In this document: in pieces, positions 34,728 to 43,137 of the stretch
Layout of the letters: each line of letters starts with the position of its first letter
Numbering within the stretch: position 1 is the stretch's first letter
Assembly (NCBI RefSeq): GCF_023195755.1
Contig: NZ_CP096203.1
Span: forward strand, 1,054,001 to 1,118,000
Length of the DNA: 64,000 nt
Direction of reading: 5' to 3'
From: Chryseobacterium nepalense
Lineage (GTDB): Bacteria; Bacteroidota; Bacteroidia; Flavobacteriales; Weeksellaceae
Notes under the pieces: model-generated
Told to the model about the DNA's origin: nothing
What the model saw: only the letters and a program-made list of their open reading frames with translations
The model's database searches: none
Position numbers and translations under genes: made by a program

Positions 34728-35374
34728 TGCCCGAAGCTTTTTATTAAAAAATACAGGGCCAGGATAAGTAAACCAACAGCCACAATAATTTTCATGATTT
34801 TTGGCTGACCGTGCGGGTTTGCAGCTGTTCTCGGCTGTGATCTGAATAATTCTTCTGCTTTTTCTTTGAATTTTTCTGTATCGCTTTCAAAAACTTCGGT
34901 AATGGTAATGCCTTGTACCGCCGTTTTATGCAGCAATGAATTGGTAGCATGCAGCAAAATCTGAAATTTTCCGTCTTTAAATTCCGTTATTTTAAATACT
35001 CTTTCTCCATACGCTTTTTCCAGCCCGAAAGGCAAAACCTTCACTACATCCGCATTTTGTGTCTGCCAGGTCACGATAATTTCCTCCCCTTTTTTTGCAT
35101 GGATTTTATTGGCTGAAAACGTCTTGATGGATGGCGGAACCGTATACCGAAAGCTTTTCTGCTGGCTTTCTAAATTCTGATCATAAGAATGTCTCCTGCT
35201 TTTATCGCTCAGCGTTTCATAAGCTTCCTGTATTTCCCTGAAGCGGTCTGCAAAGAAATCATCATTCTGATTTTTGTCGGGGTGATATTTTAAAGAAAGT
35301 TTACGATATGCTTTTTTGATGTCTTCTTCTGAAGCATCGTGCGGAATCCCTAGAAAATAGTAATAATCTTTCAT
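34724..35374 (-). CDS. Membrane-anchored J-domain (DnaJ-like) co-chaperone
   Basis: The N-terminal J domain reads [25 protein letters not shown] (given in parts: [28 protein letters not shown]), with the HPD motif that stimulates Hsp70 ATPase. A beta-rich middle (about 90-185) and a C-terminal membrane helix ([20 protein letters not shown]) follow. I chose the ATG at 35374 because the J domain begins right after it; an upstream in-frame ATG at 35413 would only add 13 unrelated residues. There are no zinc-finger or C-terminal DnaJ substrate domains, so it is a specialised anchor. Convergent overlap of four bases with the Cys-rich gene. Confidence 0.88.
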   Translation of the reverse strand: MKDYYYFLGIPHDASEEDIKKAYRKLSLKYHPDKNQNDDFFADRFREIQEAYETLSDKSRRHSYDQNLESQQKSFRYTVPPSIKTFSANKIHAKKGEEIIVTWQTQNADVVKVLPFGLEKAYGERVFKITEFKDGKFQILLHATNSLLHKTAVQGITITEVFESDTEKFKEKAEELFRSQPRTAANPHGQPKIMKIIVAVGLLILALYFLIKSFGH

Positions 35375-35476
35375 TGAATGATACAAAAGTAAGGAATTTG
35401 TGTTGGCGGGCAAAGGGTATAATTCTTTTTAACGTGAGGTTCGCGAAGTTTTTTTAATGTTTTTAATTTAATCTAA

Positions 35477-36425
35477 GGTGTCATGCTGGGAGCATCTCAA
35501 CAAGCATTTTAAACGCGAAGTACACAAAGATTTTTTTTTAATACCTGAGAATATCGTTTCGTTCGCAAAGGCGTTCCACTCAGCAAAATTCGTAAATAGA
35601 CTCGTGAAATTAAATGCAGGGTTTTATTTATCCCGCGGATTTCACAGATTACGCAGATTTTTTTATAAAAGTTTTAATTCACTCTAATGTTGTCATGTGG
35701 AAGTATTTCAACAAGCATTTTAAACGCGAAGTACACGAAGATTTTTTTAATACCTGAGAATATCGTTTCGTTCGCAAAGGCGTTCCACTCAGCAAAATTC
35801 GTAAATAGACTCGTGAAATTAAATGCAGGGTTTTATTTATCCCGCGGATTTTACAGATTACGCAGATTTTTTTATAAAAGTTTTAATTCAATCTAAGGTT
35901 GTCATGTGGAAGTATTTCAACAAGCATTTTAAACGCGAAGTACACGAAGATTTTTTTAATACCTGAGAATATCGTTTCGTTCGCAAAGGCGTTCCACTCA
36001 GCAAAGTTCGTAAATAGACTCATGAAATTAAATGCAGGGTTTTATTTATCCCGCGGATTTCACAGATTACGCAGATTTTTTTATAAAAGTTTTAATTTAA
36101 TCTAATGTTGTCATGCTGGAAGCATCTCAAAAAGCATTTTAAACGCGAAGTACACAAAGATTTTTTTAATACCTGAGAATATCGTTTCGTTCGCAAAGGC
36201 GTTCCACTCAGCAAAATTCGTAAATAGGCTCGTGAAATTAAATGCAGGGTTTTATTTATCCCGCGGATTTCACAGATTACGCAGATTTTTTTTATAAAAG
36301 TTTTAATTCACTCTAATGTTGTCATGTGGAAGTATTTCAACAAGCATTTTAAACGCGAAGTACACAAAGATTTTTTTTAAATGGCTGAGAATATTTTTTT
36401 GTTCGCAAAGATACTTCGACAAGCT
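35477..36425. repeat. Tandem array of five ~210-bp repeats
   Basis: Copies begin near 35477, 35688, 35897, 36107 and 36317 (marker AAACGCGAAG at 35511, 35722, 35931, 36141, 36351; spacing 209-211). Each unit carries a Cys-GAAGTACAC(A/G)AAGATTTTTTT stretch, TTCGTTCGCAAAGGCGTTCC, ACTCAGCAAA, and CCCGCGGATTT(C/T)ACAGATTACG. Units 1 and 4 share a variant opening (ATGCTGG), units 2, 3 and 5 another (ATGTGGAAG), and the last copy decays after about 70 bases. 68-69-residue ORFs repeat with the units but have no coding signs. Related to the 45.5-kb array. Confidence 0.85.
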
Positions 36426-36563
36426 CAGCATAAACTATCACTCAGCAAATGCTGAATGCGTTAGTTGCATTATGCTTTCAATATGGCAACTTTTGTCGAC
36501 ATTTCTAAATATTGAAAGGAACGACTGCCACCCTAGCCCAGATTGCAGCAATTGTCTGAGCTC
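36426..36563. other. Non-coding spacer after the tandem array
   Basis: Remnant of a 'cttcgacaagctcagc' type intergenic element followed by unique sequence. No credible ORF (the 100-residue frame here runs across repeat and hairpin). Confidence 0.4.
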
Positions 36564-36616
36564 ATTTCTTTGTTTCCGGCTCGGCGGCAAAGCCGCCGAG
36601 CCGGAAACAAAGAAAT
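36564..36616. repeat. Perfect 25-bp hairpin with 3-base loop
   Basis: Arms 36564-36588 and 36592-36616 are exactly complementary (core TTTCCGGCTCGGCGGC), loop AAA. No T run on either side strong enough to make termination certain. It shares the TTCCGGCTCGG core with the hairpin at 36732-36768. Confidence 0.85.
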
Positions 36617-36731
36617 AGCGAGTGCGGAAAGCTGGAAAAAGCTCATTAGAAATTGCCGCAAGTGGAAAGCTTGTCATGAATTGATACTTTTTTAGACTGC
36701 TTCTTCGCCGCTCACCGCAATGACTATAAAA

Positions 36732-36768
36732 ATTCCGGCTCGGGAAGCTTCGCTTCCCGAGCCGGAAT
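36732..36768 (-). terminator. Perfect 17-bp hairpin, terminator of the small membrane-protein gene
   Basis: ATTCCGGCTCGGGAAGC pairs exactly with GCTTCCCGAGCCGGAAT across a TTC loop. Minus-strand continuation is TTTTTATAG, so it probably ends the sigma-factor operon. Confidence 0.8.
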
Positions 36769-36795
36769 AAATAATCTCAATTTAGTTACTTTCTA

Positions 36796-37065
36796 TTATG
36801 CTTCCGCAATATTTTCTTTCTTTTCAAATCTGCTGTGGCATCTTGATGCGAATTCCTTTTTGAACTTTCCCTTCATTTCCTGATATTGCTCGTCATTCAT
36901 TTCCCTGATTTTATCGGCTAGTCCGAAAGGTGATTTTTCCTTGATTCCGTATTCCTCAAAAATACCTTTGACAAATCTTTTTCTTTGGGCTGCTTTTTTA
37001 ACGATCATGGCAACACCTGCAATAGCTAATGCTCCAAGAGCACCTTTTAATACTGAATTTTTCAT
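36796..37065 (-). CDS. Small membrane-associated protein at the end of the sigma-factor operon
   Basis: An 89-residue protein with one N-terminal hydrophobic stretch (GALGALAIAGVAMIVKKAAQRK) followed by a charged helical part (KIREMNDEQYQEMKGKFKKEFASRCHSRF). MNDEQYQEMKGKF has the spacing of the LTxxQ-like periplasmic stress-sensor helices, weakly. It lies 83 bases after the 113-residue gene and may belong to the same operon. No family recognised; envelope-stress link is inference. Confidence 0.65.
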   Translation of the reverse strand: MKNSVLKGALGALAIAGVAMIVKKAAQRKRFVKGIFEEYGIKEKSPFGLADKIREMNDEQYQEMKGKFKKEFASRCHSRFEKKENIAEA

Positions 37066-37148
37066 TTTCTTAAATTTTAAATTTTACTACTTCTTTTTAT
37101 AAAGACGAATCGTATTGAACTTTACTTTACTACTTCTTAAATTTCAAA

Positions 37149-37490
37149 TTATTCGTTTGTTTTTTTATTTCTTCCGAAAAAACCGCTTTCGCATCTGTTT
37201 TTCCAGACTTCCTTAAATTTTTCTCTTTCTTCAGGAGAAAGATGCATCATTTTCTCTCTCATTTTTCTTTCCTTAAAATCTCTCATTCCTTTTCCGAAAT
37301 GGAAGCCTCCGAAAAGAATCTTACTTAAGACAAGAATTCCCATGGCCTGCCAATACGTAATGGATTTTATGCCCAATATTTCGGGAAGAAGATGATTCCA
37401 GAGGGCCATCACAATCCAGGTAACTCCTAAAAAAATCAATGGCGGACACAGTATTAAAAAAATCCAGCCTTTTTTATGTTTATGATTCAT
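37149..37490 (-). CDS. Small two-helix membrane protein next to the ECF sigma factor
   Basis: 113 residues: a short basic N-terminus, two transmembrane helices (GWIFLILCPPLIFLGVTWIV and YWQAMGILVLSKILFGGFHF), then a charged tail GMRDFKERKMREKMMHLSPEEREKFKEVW. HLSPEEREKF resembles the helical LTxxQ/CpxP-like stress-sensor motif but is on the wrong kind of protein to be certain. It starts 13 bases downstream of the sigma factor, so is co-transcribed and could be an anti-sigma or signal-input protein. No zinc-type anti-sigma motif (HxxxCxxC) is present. Confidence 0.7.
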   Translation of the reverse strand: MNHKHKKGWIFLILCPPLIFLGVTWIVMALWNHLLPEILGIKSITYWQAMGILVLSKILFGGFHFGKGMRDFKERKMREKMMHLSPEEREKFKEVWKNRCESGFFGRNKKTNE

Positions 37491-37503
37491 ATTTTTCTTT
37501 TTA

Positions 37504-38082
37504 CTAACTATTTAAATCTTCGTATAATTTTCTCAACCGGTTTCTCAAGTGTTTTACCGCGTAATTTTTTCGGCTGATGATGGTTTTGATATTTTCACCG
37601 TGTTCATCGGCTATTTCCTGAAGGGTTTTATCATTGAGTTCGTTTTCAACATAGACAATTCTTTGTTTTTCAGGAAGTTCTTCCAGTGCTTCAAATAATT
37701 TTTTCCAGATTTCATCCTGAAACATTTTTATTTCCGGACCGGCGCTTTCATCCATCAGCAGAATATCTTTAATGGAGAAATCGCCGTCTTCATCCTCATA
37801 CACGAAATCCTCAAGGTTTTCGGTTTTTTTCTTCCGGTACTTGTCGGTGATTTTATTGGCCGTAACCCTGTACAGCCAGCCACCTACGTTTACAATCTCA
37901 GAGAAATTCGTAAGACTACTGAACTGATACCACACCTCCTGCAGAATATCTTCCGCATCTTCCGCATTTTTCACTTTGGGACGAATATAAGACATCAGCT
38001 TTCCTCCGTACTTTGAAACGGTTTGCGAGATGATATTGTCCTTCTCCTTCTGTGGCATTGTTATTTTTTCGACAACCTCCAT
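37504..38082 (-). CDS. ECF-type RNA polymerase sigma factor
   Basis: 192 residues with sigma region 2 (MSYIRPKVKNAEDAEDILQEVWYQFSSL: split as DAEDILQEVWYQF and the WLYRVTANKITDKYRKKK helix 2.4) and region 4 (LPEKQRIVYVENELNDKTLQEIADEHGENIKTIISRKNYAVKHLRNRL, HTH near 145-185). It is an alternative sigma for stress or envelope genes. A 113-residue membrane protein follows 13 bases later and an 89-residue protein after that, so they are probably under common or autoregulated control. MEVVEKITMPQKE at 38082 is used; a start at the second Met (38058) is equally possible. Confidence 0.92.
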   Translation of the reverse strand: MEVVEKITMPQKEKDNIISQTVSKYGGKLMSYIRPKVKNAEDAEDILQEVWYQFSSLTNFSEIVNVGGWLYRVTANKITDKYRKKKTENLEDFVYEDEDGDFSIKDILLMDESAGPEIKMFQDEIWKKLFEALEELPEKQRIVYVENELNDKTLQEIADEHGENIKTIISRKNYAVKHLRNRLRKLYEDLNS

Positions 38083-38213
38083 ATTGCTATGACGGTTGAA
38101 ATTTTTGTTTTACTTTAATAAATTTAAAATATTTTTCGGGAACTCAGGATTTTCTTTTATTAATCGTATTTTTTTAGATGTAGTTTTTATTTGTAGAACT
38201 TGTATTAATTTTT

Positions 38214-38319
38214 TTAGGAGCTTTTTCCCGCTATCCACTTTATCTTTTTTGTTTTTCCATTCTAAAGCTTCAGCAAACAAAAAAGGATGCCGTTTCTATC
38301 GGGGCTAGACTATAGTCTA
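38214..38319. other. Structured intergenic element with palindrome
   Basis: GGAGC..CCCG (38216-38230) faces CGGGGCT (38300-38306), and ATCTTTTTTGTTT (about 38242-38254) faces AAACAAAAAAGGAT (38275-38288). It is followed by the exact palindrome TAGACTATAGTCTA (38306-38319). Very similar 'cccgctatcc ... ggatgccg ... cggggct' elements recur between genes in Flavobacteriaceae (from memory, not checked). Upstream of the sigma operon and downstream of the peptidase gene. Confidence 0.5.
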
Positions 38320-38341
38320 TCGGTAAAAATGCAGTCATTAA

Positions 38342-38374
38342 AAACAAAAACGGAAAGCTCAAGGAACTTTCCGT
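38342..38374 (-). terminator. Terminator of the S9 peptidase gene
   Basis: ACGGAAAG / CTTTCCGT stem (38350-38357 with 38367-38374) followed on the minus strand by TTTTGTTTTT, about 30 bases past the stop. Confidence 0.82.
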
Positions 38375-38400
38375 AGTTTAATTATAAAAATGTATTGGAT

Positions 38401-40404
38401 TTACTGATTAAAATTTTTAGCAAAGAAGCCCATCATGGTTTTGTAAAATTCAATACGGTTGGGTTCTTTTCCGAATCCGTGGCCTTCATCATATTTTACC
38501 ATATACGGAACTTCAAAACCTTTAGCCCTTAAACCTTTTACAATCTGGTCAGATTCATTGATGTTCACTCTTGGGTCATTCGCTCCCTGAACCACAAACA
38601 AAGGTTTTTTAATTTTATCAATCTGGAAAACCGGCGAAACTTCTTTGGCAATTTTGGCTTCTTCAGGATTATCAAGATCGTACCAGATCTGCTTCACCAT
38701 TTCTTTGTACGGCTTCCAGTATTCCGGGAAGGAATCGAAAAAGGTAAAGATATTGGATACCCCAACATAATCAACTCCGCAGGAATAAAGATCCGGAGTT
38801 TTAATCAATCCCATTAAAGTGGCGTATCCGCCATGGCTGCCGCCGTAGATGGCAACTTTATTTTTATCAATCCAGCCTTGTTCAATGACGTATTTAACGC
38901 CGTCTTCCACATCATCCATTGCTTTTCTTCCGATTTGTTTATAACCTGCCTGCTGGAATTCCTTGCCATATCCGCCGGAAATTCTGAAGTTTACCTGTAA
39001 TGTCGCATATCCTCTGCTGGCAAACAACTGTGTTTCCGGATTAAAACCCCAGTCGTCGCGAATTCCCTGCGGACCGCCGTGGGGATTAACAATTAAAGGA
39101 ACTTTTTTACCCTGCAGCGCTTCCTTTGGCAATGTGATATACCCACGAATGGTTAATCCGTCCCTGCTTTTAAATTCAATTGGGCGCATTTCTGCCATAT
39201 CTTCTTCTTTCAGCTGAGGCATGAGATCAAAAAGAAGCTTGATGGTTTTGGATTTGGTATCGTATTCATAATATTTTCCATAAACCTTATCGCTGTCTGT
39301 AATGACAAGCAGCTTATTATCTTTATCATCAGAAGAAACAACATAAAATTGTTTGTCTCCGAATTCAGAAGCCAGTTTATCGTGAACTTCTTTATAGAAT
39401 TTACTTACGGGAATCGTTTCATTTTTAATTCCGTTATAGCTGATGTAATCGAGTTCGTAATTTCTGTTTTTCCCTGCCAGACTGATCGAACTGACATCAA
39501 AATCAGGATTTGAATATATTCCCTTAATGATTGCATCCTTTTTTAAATCGTACAGGACAATTCTTGATTTGTCACCGTCAAGATTGGTAACTACGTACGC
39601 TTCATCCTTATTTTTGGAATTTTCGTTAAAACTTGCGATGTAGAAGGTATTTTTCCAGTCTGTAGATTTCAGAAGATTGAATTTCCCGGTCTGCAGGTCT
39701 TTGTAGTACAGCTTTGAAGTGAGACCGTTTTCAAGAACAACATATCCGCGCAGGTTTCCGTCTTTATCAAAAATATAATCATCAATCGGGCTTTTAACAT
39801 CTTTGTTCTCATACAGCTGCGTAATTTCCCCGGTATTGAAATTGATCTTATACGGCTCAAAAATCTGCTTGTTGTTTTTGTTCATAGTAACTACTACAAA
39901 CGGAGTATCTTTGATAACCCTTACGGTTCCCAGTGTAATTCCTTCAAAAGGGGTAAGATCTTTTAGATTTTTACCATCAATATCTGCGGCATATAAATGC
40001 AGATTTTCGTTTCCACCACGGTCCTGTGTGTAGAATAAGCGTTTTTTATCCAGCCAGCCGTAGCTTCTGATCAAATCATCTTTTTCTTCCAGTGCTTTGG
40101 TTACTTTTCCTGTTTTCAGGTCTTTTACATAGACGTGGTTTTTGCTGTCTTTGTCTTTTTCCTTATAGGAAAGATACTGGCCGTCCGGCGAAATTTTAAA
40201 TTGTGAAGCTTTCGGCCTTGCAAAGTAATCCTCCACTTTATATTTGAAGTTTCCTTTATCATAAGAAATAAGCTGGTCGAACGTTGTTTTTGTAGAAACC
40301 AGGGAAGGATCTCCCGGCAATTTTGCGGTATTGGTCTGTGCATTCATCATGAGGGCGGTTATTACCACTTGTGATATCCCGAAAATTTTAGCAGTGATAT
40401 TCAT
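38401..40404 (-). CDS. S9-family prolyl oligopeptidase-like exported serine peptidase
   Basis: 667 residues with an N-terminal signal-like segment (MNITAKIFGISQVVITALMMNAQ), a seven-bladed beta-propeller with repeated WD-like strands (about 50-400) and a C-terminal alpha/beta-hydrolase. The triad is visible: Ser523 in GGSHGGYATLMG, Asp610 in QGANDPRVN, His642 in YDEGHGFGKE. S9C-type enzymes of this size remove peptides from Pro- or small-residue-containing substrates in the periplasm. Single gene with its own terminator; no promoter motif recognised. Broad substrate specificity is not readable. Confidence 0.92.
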   Translation of the reverse strand: MNITAKIFGISQVVITALMMNAQTNTAKLPGDPSLVSTKTTFDQLISYDKGNFKYKVEDYFARPKASQFKISPDGQYLSYKEKDKDSKNHVYVKDLKTGKVTKALEEKDDLIRSYGWLDKKRLFYTQDRGGNENLHLYAADIDGKNLKDLTPFEGITLGTVRVIKDTPFVVVTMNKNNKQIFEPYKINFNTGEITQLYENKDVKSPIDDYIFDKDGNLRGYVVLENGLTSKLYYKDLQTGKFNLLKSTDWKNTFYIASFNENSKNKDEAYVVTNLDGDKSRIVLYDLKKDAIIKGIYSNPDFDVSSISLAGKNRNYELDYISYNGIKNETIPVSKFYKEVHDKLASEFGDKQFYVVSSDDKDNKLLVITDSDKVYGKYYEYDTKSKTIKLLFDLMPQLKEEDMAEMRPIEFKSRDGLTIRGYITLPKEALQGKKVPLIVNPHGGPQGIRDDWGFNPETQLFASRGYATLQVNFRISGGYGKEFQQAGYKQIGRKAMDDVEDGVKYVIEQGWIDKNKVAIYGGSHGGYATLMGLIKTPDLYSCGVDYVGVSNIFTFFDSFPEYWKPYKEMVKQIWYDLDNPEEAKIAKEVSPVFQIDKIKKPLFVVQGANDPRVNINESDQIVKGLRAKGFEVPYMVKYDEGHGFGKEPNRIEFYKTMMGFFAKNFNQ

Positions 40405-40513
40405 ATTTCATGGTTTGGTTAAAAATGTCTCTAATATATAATAAGACGCCCTACCCTGAAGAATTGTTACATCAAATGCTAAATATGTTTTAAAGAAATC
40501 TTATTTAAATAAA

Positions 40514-40972
40514 TTAATTCAGATAAATCCCGAAGTACCAGGTCCAGGCAATCAAAATAATCTGCATCGGAATTCTTTCTTTATAAAGGTAACTCATTCC
40601 CGGGCCGGTAAAATCCGCTTTAAAAATATTGATATTTTTCTTTGACGAATTGATGTTGGCAATAAATACCAATACATAAAAAATTATCAGTAAAACAGCA
40701 GTCAGCTCACGAATGGAGGGTATCATGAGACCAATTCCTGCAGCAATTTCTATAACTCCGGTAATATATACCCAAAACATTTTGGCAGGTATAAATTCCG
40801 GGATCATCATTGCCATTCCTTTCTGAAATTTAAAATGTGACAACCCGGTAAATATGATAAAGACAGCCATTCCAAGATTTCCGGAAAACAAAAAGTTCCA
40901 GTCACCCTCAAAAATTTTCGTTCCTGCTAAAGCAAGAAAGAATGTTGCAAAGAGAATTGTTAATAGTTTCAT
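40514..40972 (-). CDS. DoxX-like small membrane protein
   Basis: 152 residues with four hydrophobic helices (TILFATFFLALAGTKIF, LGMAVFIIFTGLSHFKF, YITGVIEIAAGIGLMIPSI, LTAVLLIIFYVLVFIANI). TGLSHFKFQKGMAMMIPEFIPAKMFWVYITGVIE and the following are the DoxX-type core. Such proteins are linked to quinone or thiol metabolism and stress. It is 17 bases downstream of an SRPBCC-fold gene and probably co-transcribed with it. Exact role unknown. Confidence 0.88.
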   Translation of the reverse strand: MKLLTILFATFFLALAGTKIFEGDWNFLFSGNLGMAVFIIFTGLSHFKFQKGMAMMIPEFIPAKMFWVYITGVIEIAAGIGLMIPSIRELTAVLLIIFYVLVFIANINSSKKNINIFKADFTGPGMSYLYKERIPMQIILIAWTWYFGIYLN

Positions 40973-40989
40973 ATTGCTATAATTTCCCC

Positions 40990-41448
40990 TTAAAGTGTTA
41001 AAGTATTTTCCGCGAGATTTTTAACTATTTCAAGTCCCTGTGTGAAGCCTTTGTTCATGTGCTCTTCCCAGTTTTTATCCACCTGAACCTCAGCATGAAG
41101 TTTGGTTCTTCCGTCAAAATCAATCAAAAAATACTTCTCGAAACATCCGCTCCACTGCTTCACTTCCATGCTTTCAGTGTCTTCATTTCCTTCTTTATCT
41201 ACCATTCCGAGATGTTTGAAAATAATCTGATCCGGTTCTTCCATATTATCTATGGTTGAAACCATTCCCTCACCTTCACTATTCAGGAAGTACGTTTTTC
41301 CGCCAACTTGCCAGTCTGATTTCATTACAGATGCAGAAGCCGGATTGAAAAATTTTGTCCATTCACGATATGTTTTTTCATTCCACAGTACGTCCCAGAC
41401 TTTTTGTTTGGAAGCGCTGATGATGATTTCATAAGATAATGTTTCCAT
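40990..41448 (-). CDS. SRPBCC/AHSA1-family protein
   Basis: 152 residues, METLSYEIIISASKQKVWDVLWNEKTYREWTKFF as opening (SASKQKVWDVLW, YREWTKFFNPAS), then a beta grip with ligand cavity and GGKTYFLNSEGEGM in mid-protein, ending in a long helix (HMNKGFTQGLEIVKNLAENTL). Such START/Bet-v1-like folds bind hydrophobic ligands or act as Hsp90 co-chaperone-like AHSA1 proteins. It precedes the DoxX-like gene by 17 bases. Two other paralogues of this fold lie within 4 kb. Confidence 0.9.
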   Translation of the reverse strand: METLSYEIIISASKQKVWDVLWNEKTYREWTKFFNPASASVMKSDWQVGGKTYFLNSEGEGMVSTIDNMEEPDQIIFKHLGMVDKEGNEDTESMEVKQWSGCFEKYFLIDFDGRTKLHAEVQVDKNWEEHMNKGFTQGLEIVKNLAENTLTL

Positions 41449-41493
41449 AGCTGAAATTTTATGTATTAACTTGTTTAAAATAACTTCAGAATT

Positions 41494-41657
41494 AACCGCA
41501 AAAGGTACAAAAGATAATGTTAAAGCGAATTTCCAGAATAATCAAAGTGCTCAAAAGAATAAAAATCAAAGATTTTTAAAAACTATTGTTAACTTTTTCG
41601 TTTATAATTATCAACTTTAAATAAAAGTTTAGTTCATCTTTTGTGACTTTTGCGGGT
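41494..41657. repeat. Inverted-repeat-bounded element between two SRPBCC genes
   Basis: Left end AACCGCAAAAGGTACAAAAG (41494-41513) and right end CTTTTGTGACTTTTGCGGGT (41638-41657) are inverted copies with a few mismatches. The inside is AT-rich without an ORF. The left end is similar to the 'aacgcaaaggt' start of the dispersed repeat family seen at 43.1, 44.2 and 45.5 kb. Confidence 0.5.
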
Positions 41658-41680
41658 AAAAGTTTAAACAGACTTATTAT

Positions 41681-42109
41681 TTAAAGTTGATTTTCAGAAA
41701 GATTTTTAACATTGGATAATGCAACTGGAAATTTTTCTTCAAAGAATGATTTGAACTCTTCTGTGGTTGCCACTTCAACGTAAAGATGCGTGGTATTTTC
41801 ATGTTCCTTGAGGATGTATCGTTCTGTAGCTTCTCCCAAATCGCGCGGTGTTTCTACTCCTTCATAAATTTCTCCAAGATGAAGAAAAGTTATTTCCTCA
41901 CTGGGAATCAATTGAACGATCTTACTGTACATTCCATTATTTTTAGGGTCTAGGAATTTTATAATATTTCCTTTTTCCAAACTTCCCTGATAAAAAGAAC
42001 CTTCTGTAAAAGCTGATGTCCATTGTCTGAAAGAGAAATCGTCCCAAAGTACAGTCCAGACTTTTACCGCTTCCGCATTAATCTGAATATCAAAATGTAA
42101 TATTTCCAT
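41681..42109 (-). CDS. SRPBCC/AHSA1-family protein, second copy
   Basis: 142 residues starting MEILHFDIQINAEAVKVWTVLWDDFSFRQW: the same fold and length as the 40.9-kb paralogue (VKVWTVLWDD, FRQWTSAF), ending ALSNVKNLSENQL, which also matches its paralogue's last helix. The two probably arose by local duplication and then diverged. It ends near the inverted-repeat element and begins 48 bases after the SDR gene. Ligand unknown. Confidence 0.88.
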   Translation of the reverse strand: MEILHFDIQINAEAVKVWTVLWDDFSFRQWTSAFTEGSFYQGSLEKGNIIKFLDPKNNGMYSKIVQLIPSEEITFLHLGEIYEGVETPRDLGEATERYILKEHENTTHLYVEVATTEEFKSFFEEKFPVALSNVKNLSENQL

Positions 42110-42157
42110 AAATTGTATAAGTAGCTGTTATTATGTTATTTGTGTATTATATTATTT

Positions 42158-42991
42158 TTATCCTCCGACATAATCTCCGCCATTGATATGGATGATTTCG
42201 CCGGTAATGAAACTTGAATCCTGTGATGCTAAAAACACGTAGGCCGGTGCAACTTCCGATGGCTGCCCCGCTCTTTTCATTGGGTTATCTTTCCCGAAAT
42301 CTGATACATCATCGAAGGTTTCTTTAACCAGAGGTGTCCAGATAGGACCAGGCGCAACGCCGTTTACCAGAATATTTTTTTCTGCAATATTGGTTGCCAG
42401 AGAGCGGATAAAAGTTGCTATTGCACCTTTTGTGGACGAATAGTCAATGAGGTGATCACTTCCGCGATACGCTGTTACAGAAGTGGTACAGATAATCCGT
42501 GATCCGTTTTTCATCAGCTGCAGGCAGTCTCTGGTAAATGAAATCATAGAGATGATATTGGTATTGAACGTTTCATGAATCTGTTCGTCTGTGATGTTTT
42601 CAATATCATCTTTCGGGAACTGTATTCCTACATTATTGACAAGAATATCTAATGTCTCCCAATCTTTTTTTATTTTTTCAATGCATTTTTTCTGAAAATT
42701 CTTTTTTGAAATATCACCTTTCAGCAAAACGCATTTCCTGCCTTCCTTTTCTACCAATTTTTTTGTTTCTTCCGCATCGTCATCACTTTCTTTATAGATG
42801 ATGGCAACATCTGCTCCTTCGCGGGCAAAATGCACGGCAACAGCCTGTCCTATTCCGCTGTCCCCTCCTGAAATAACCGCTTTTTTATCCAATAGTTTCT
42901 CGCTTCCTCTGTAGCTCTCCCGGATAATCTCCGGCAGGATACCTTCTTCCGGTACTTTTGATTTAGATTGTGACTTGTTGTGTGTTTTCAT
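42158..42991 (-). CDS. SDR-family oxidoreductase (YghA-like)
   Basis: Short-chain dehydrogenase with an NAD(P)-binding Rossmann fold: KKAVISGGDSGIGQAVAVHF holds the TGxxxGxG-type motif, LVNNVGIQ the NNxG motif, and YSSTKGAIATF the catalytic Tyr-x3-Lys. VNGVAPGPIWTPLV is the substrate-lobe loop of the YghA group. I use the ATG at 42991, giving MKTHNKSQSKSK, because AAGGAA lies in front; a longer start at 43024 adds MLFDAVKEISF. The N-terminal extension SKVPEEGILPEIIRESYRG is typical of stress-related SDRs of this group. Upstream of the second SRPBCC gene. Confidence 0.92.
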   Translation of the reverse strand: MKTHNKSQSKSKVPEEGILPEIIRESYRGSEKLLDKKAVISGGDSGIGQAVAVHFAREGADVAIIYKESDDDAEETKKLVEKEGRKCVLLKGDISKKNFQKKCIEKIKKDWETLDILVNNVGIQFPKDDIENITDEQIHETFNTNIISMISFTRDCLQLMKNGSRIICTTSVTAYRGSDHLIDYSSTKGAIATFIRSLATNIAEKNILVNGVAPGPIWTPLVKETFDDVSDFGKDNPMKRAGQPSEVAPAYVFLASQDSSFITGEIIHINGGDYVGG

Positions 42992-43137
42992 AAAAGATAT
43001 TTCCTTTACAGCATCAAACAGCAAGCCGAAGCTGAAAATATGGTATCTTATAAATATGAATTACATTTTAATTAGTTTTTCAGATTATGTATAAAATTGA
43101 TTATTTAAAATAATCAGAGCAGTTTTTGAATCTATTG

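Noticed and set aside
35478..36618. Repeated 68-100-residue ORFs in the tandem array
   Set aside because: They follow the repeat units exactly, lack start signals and vary in length through repeat divergence; best read as non-coding.
38096..38308. 70-residue plus-strand ORF
   Set aside because: Phe/Lys-rich reading through the structured intergenic element; no start signal or family.
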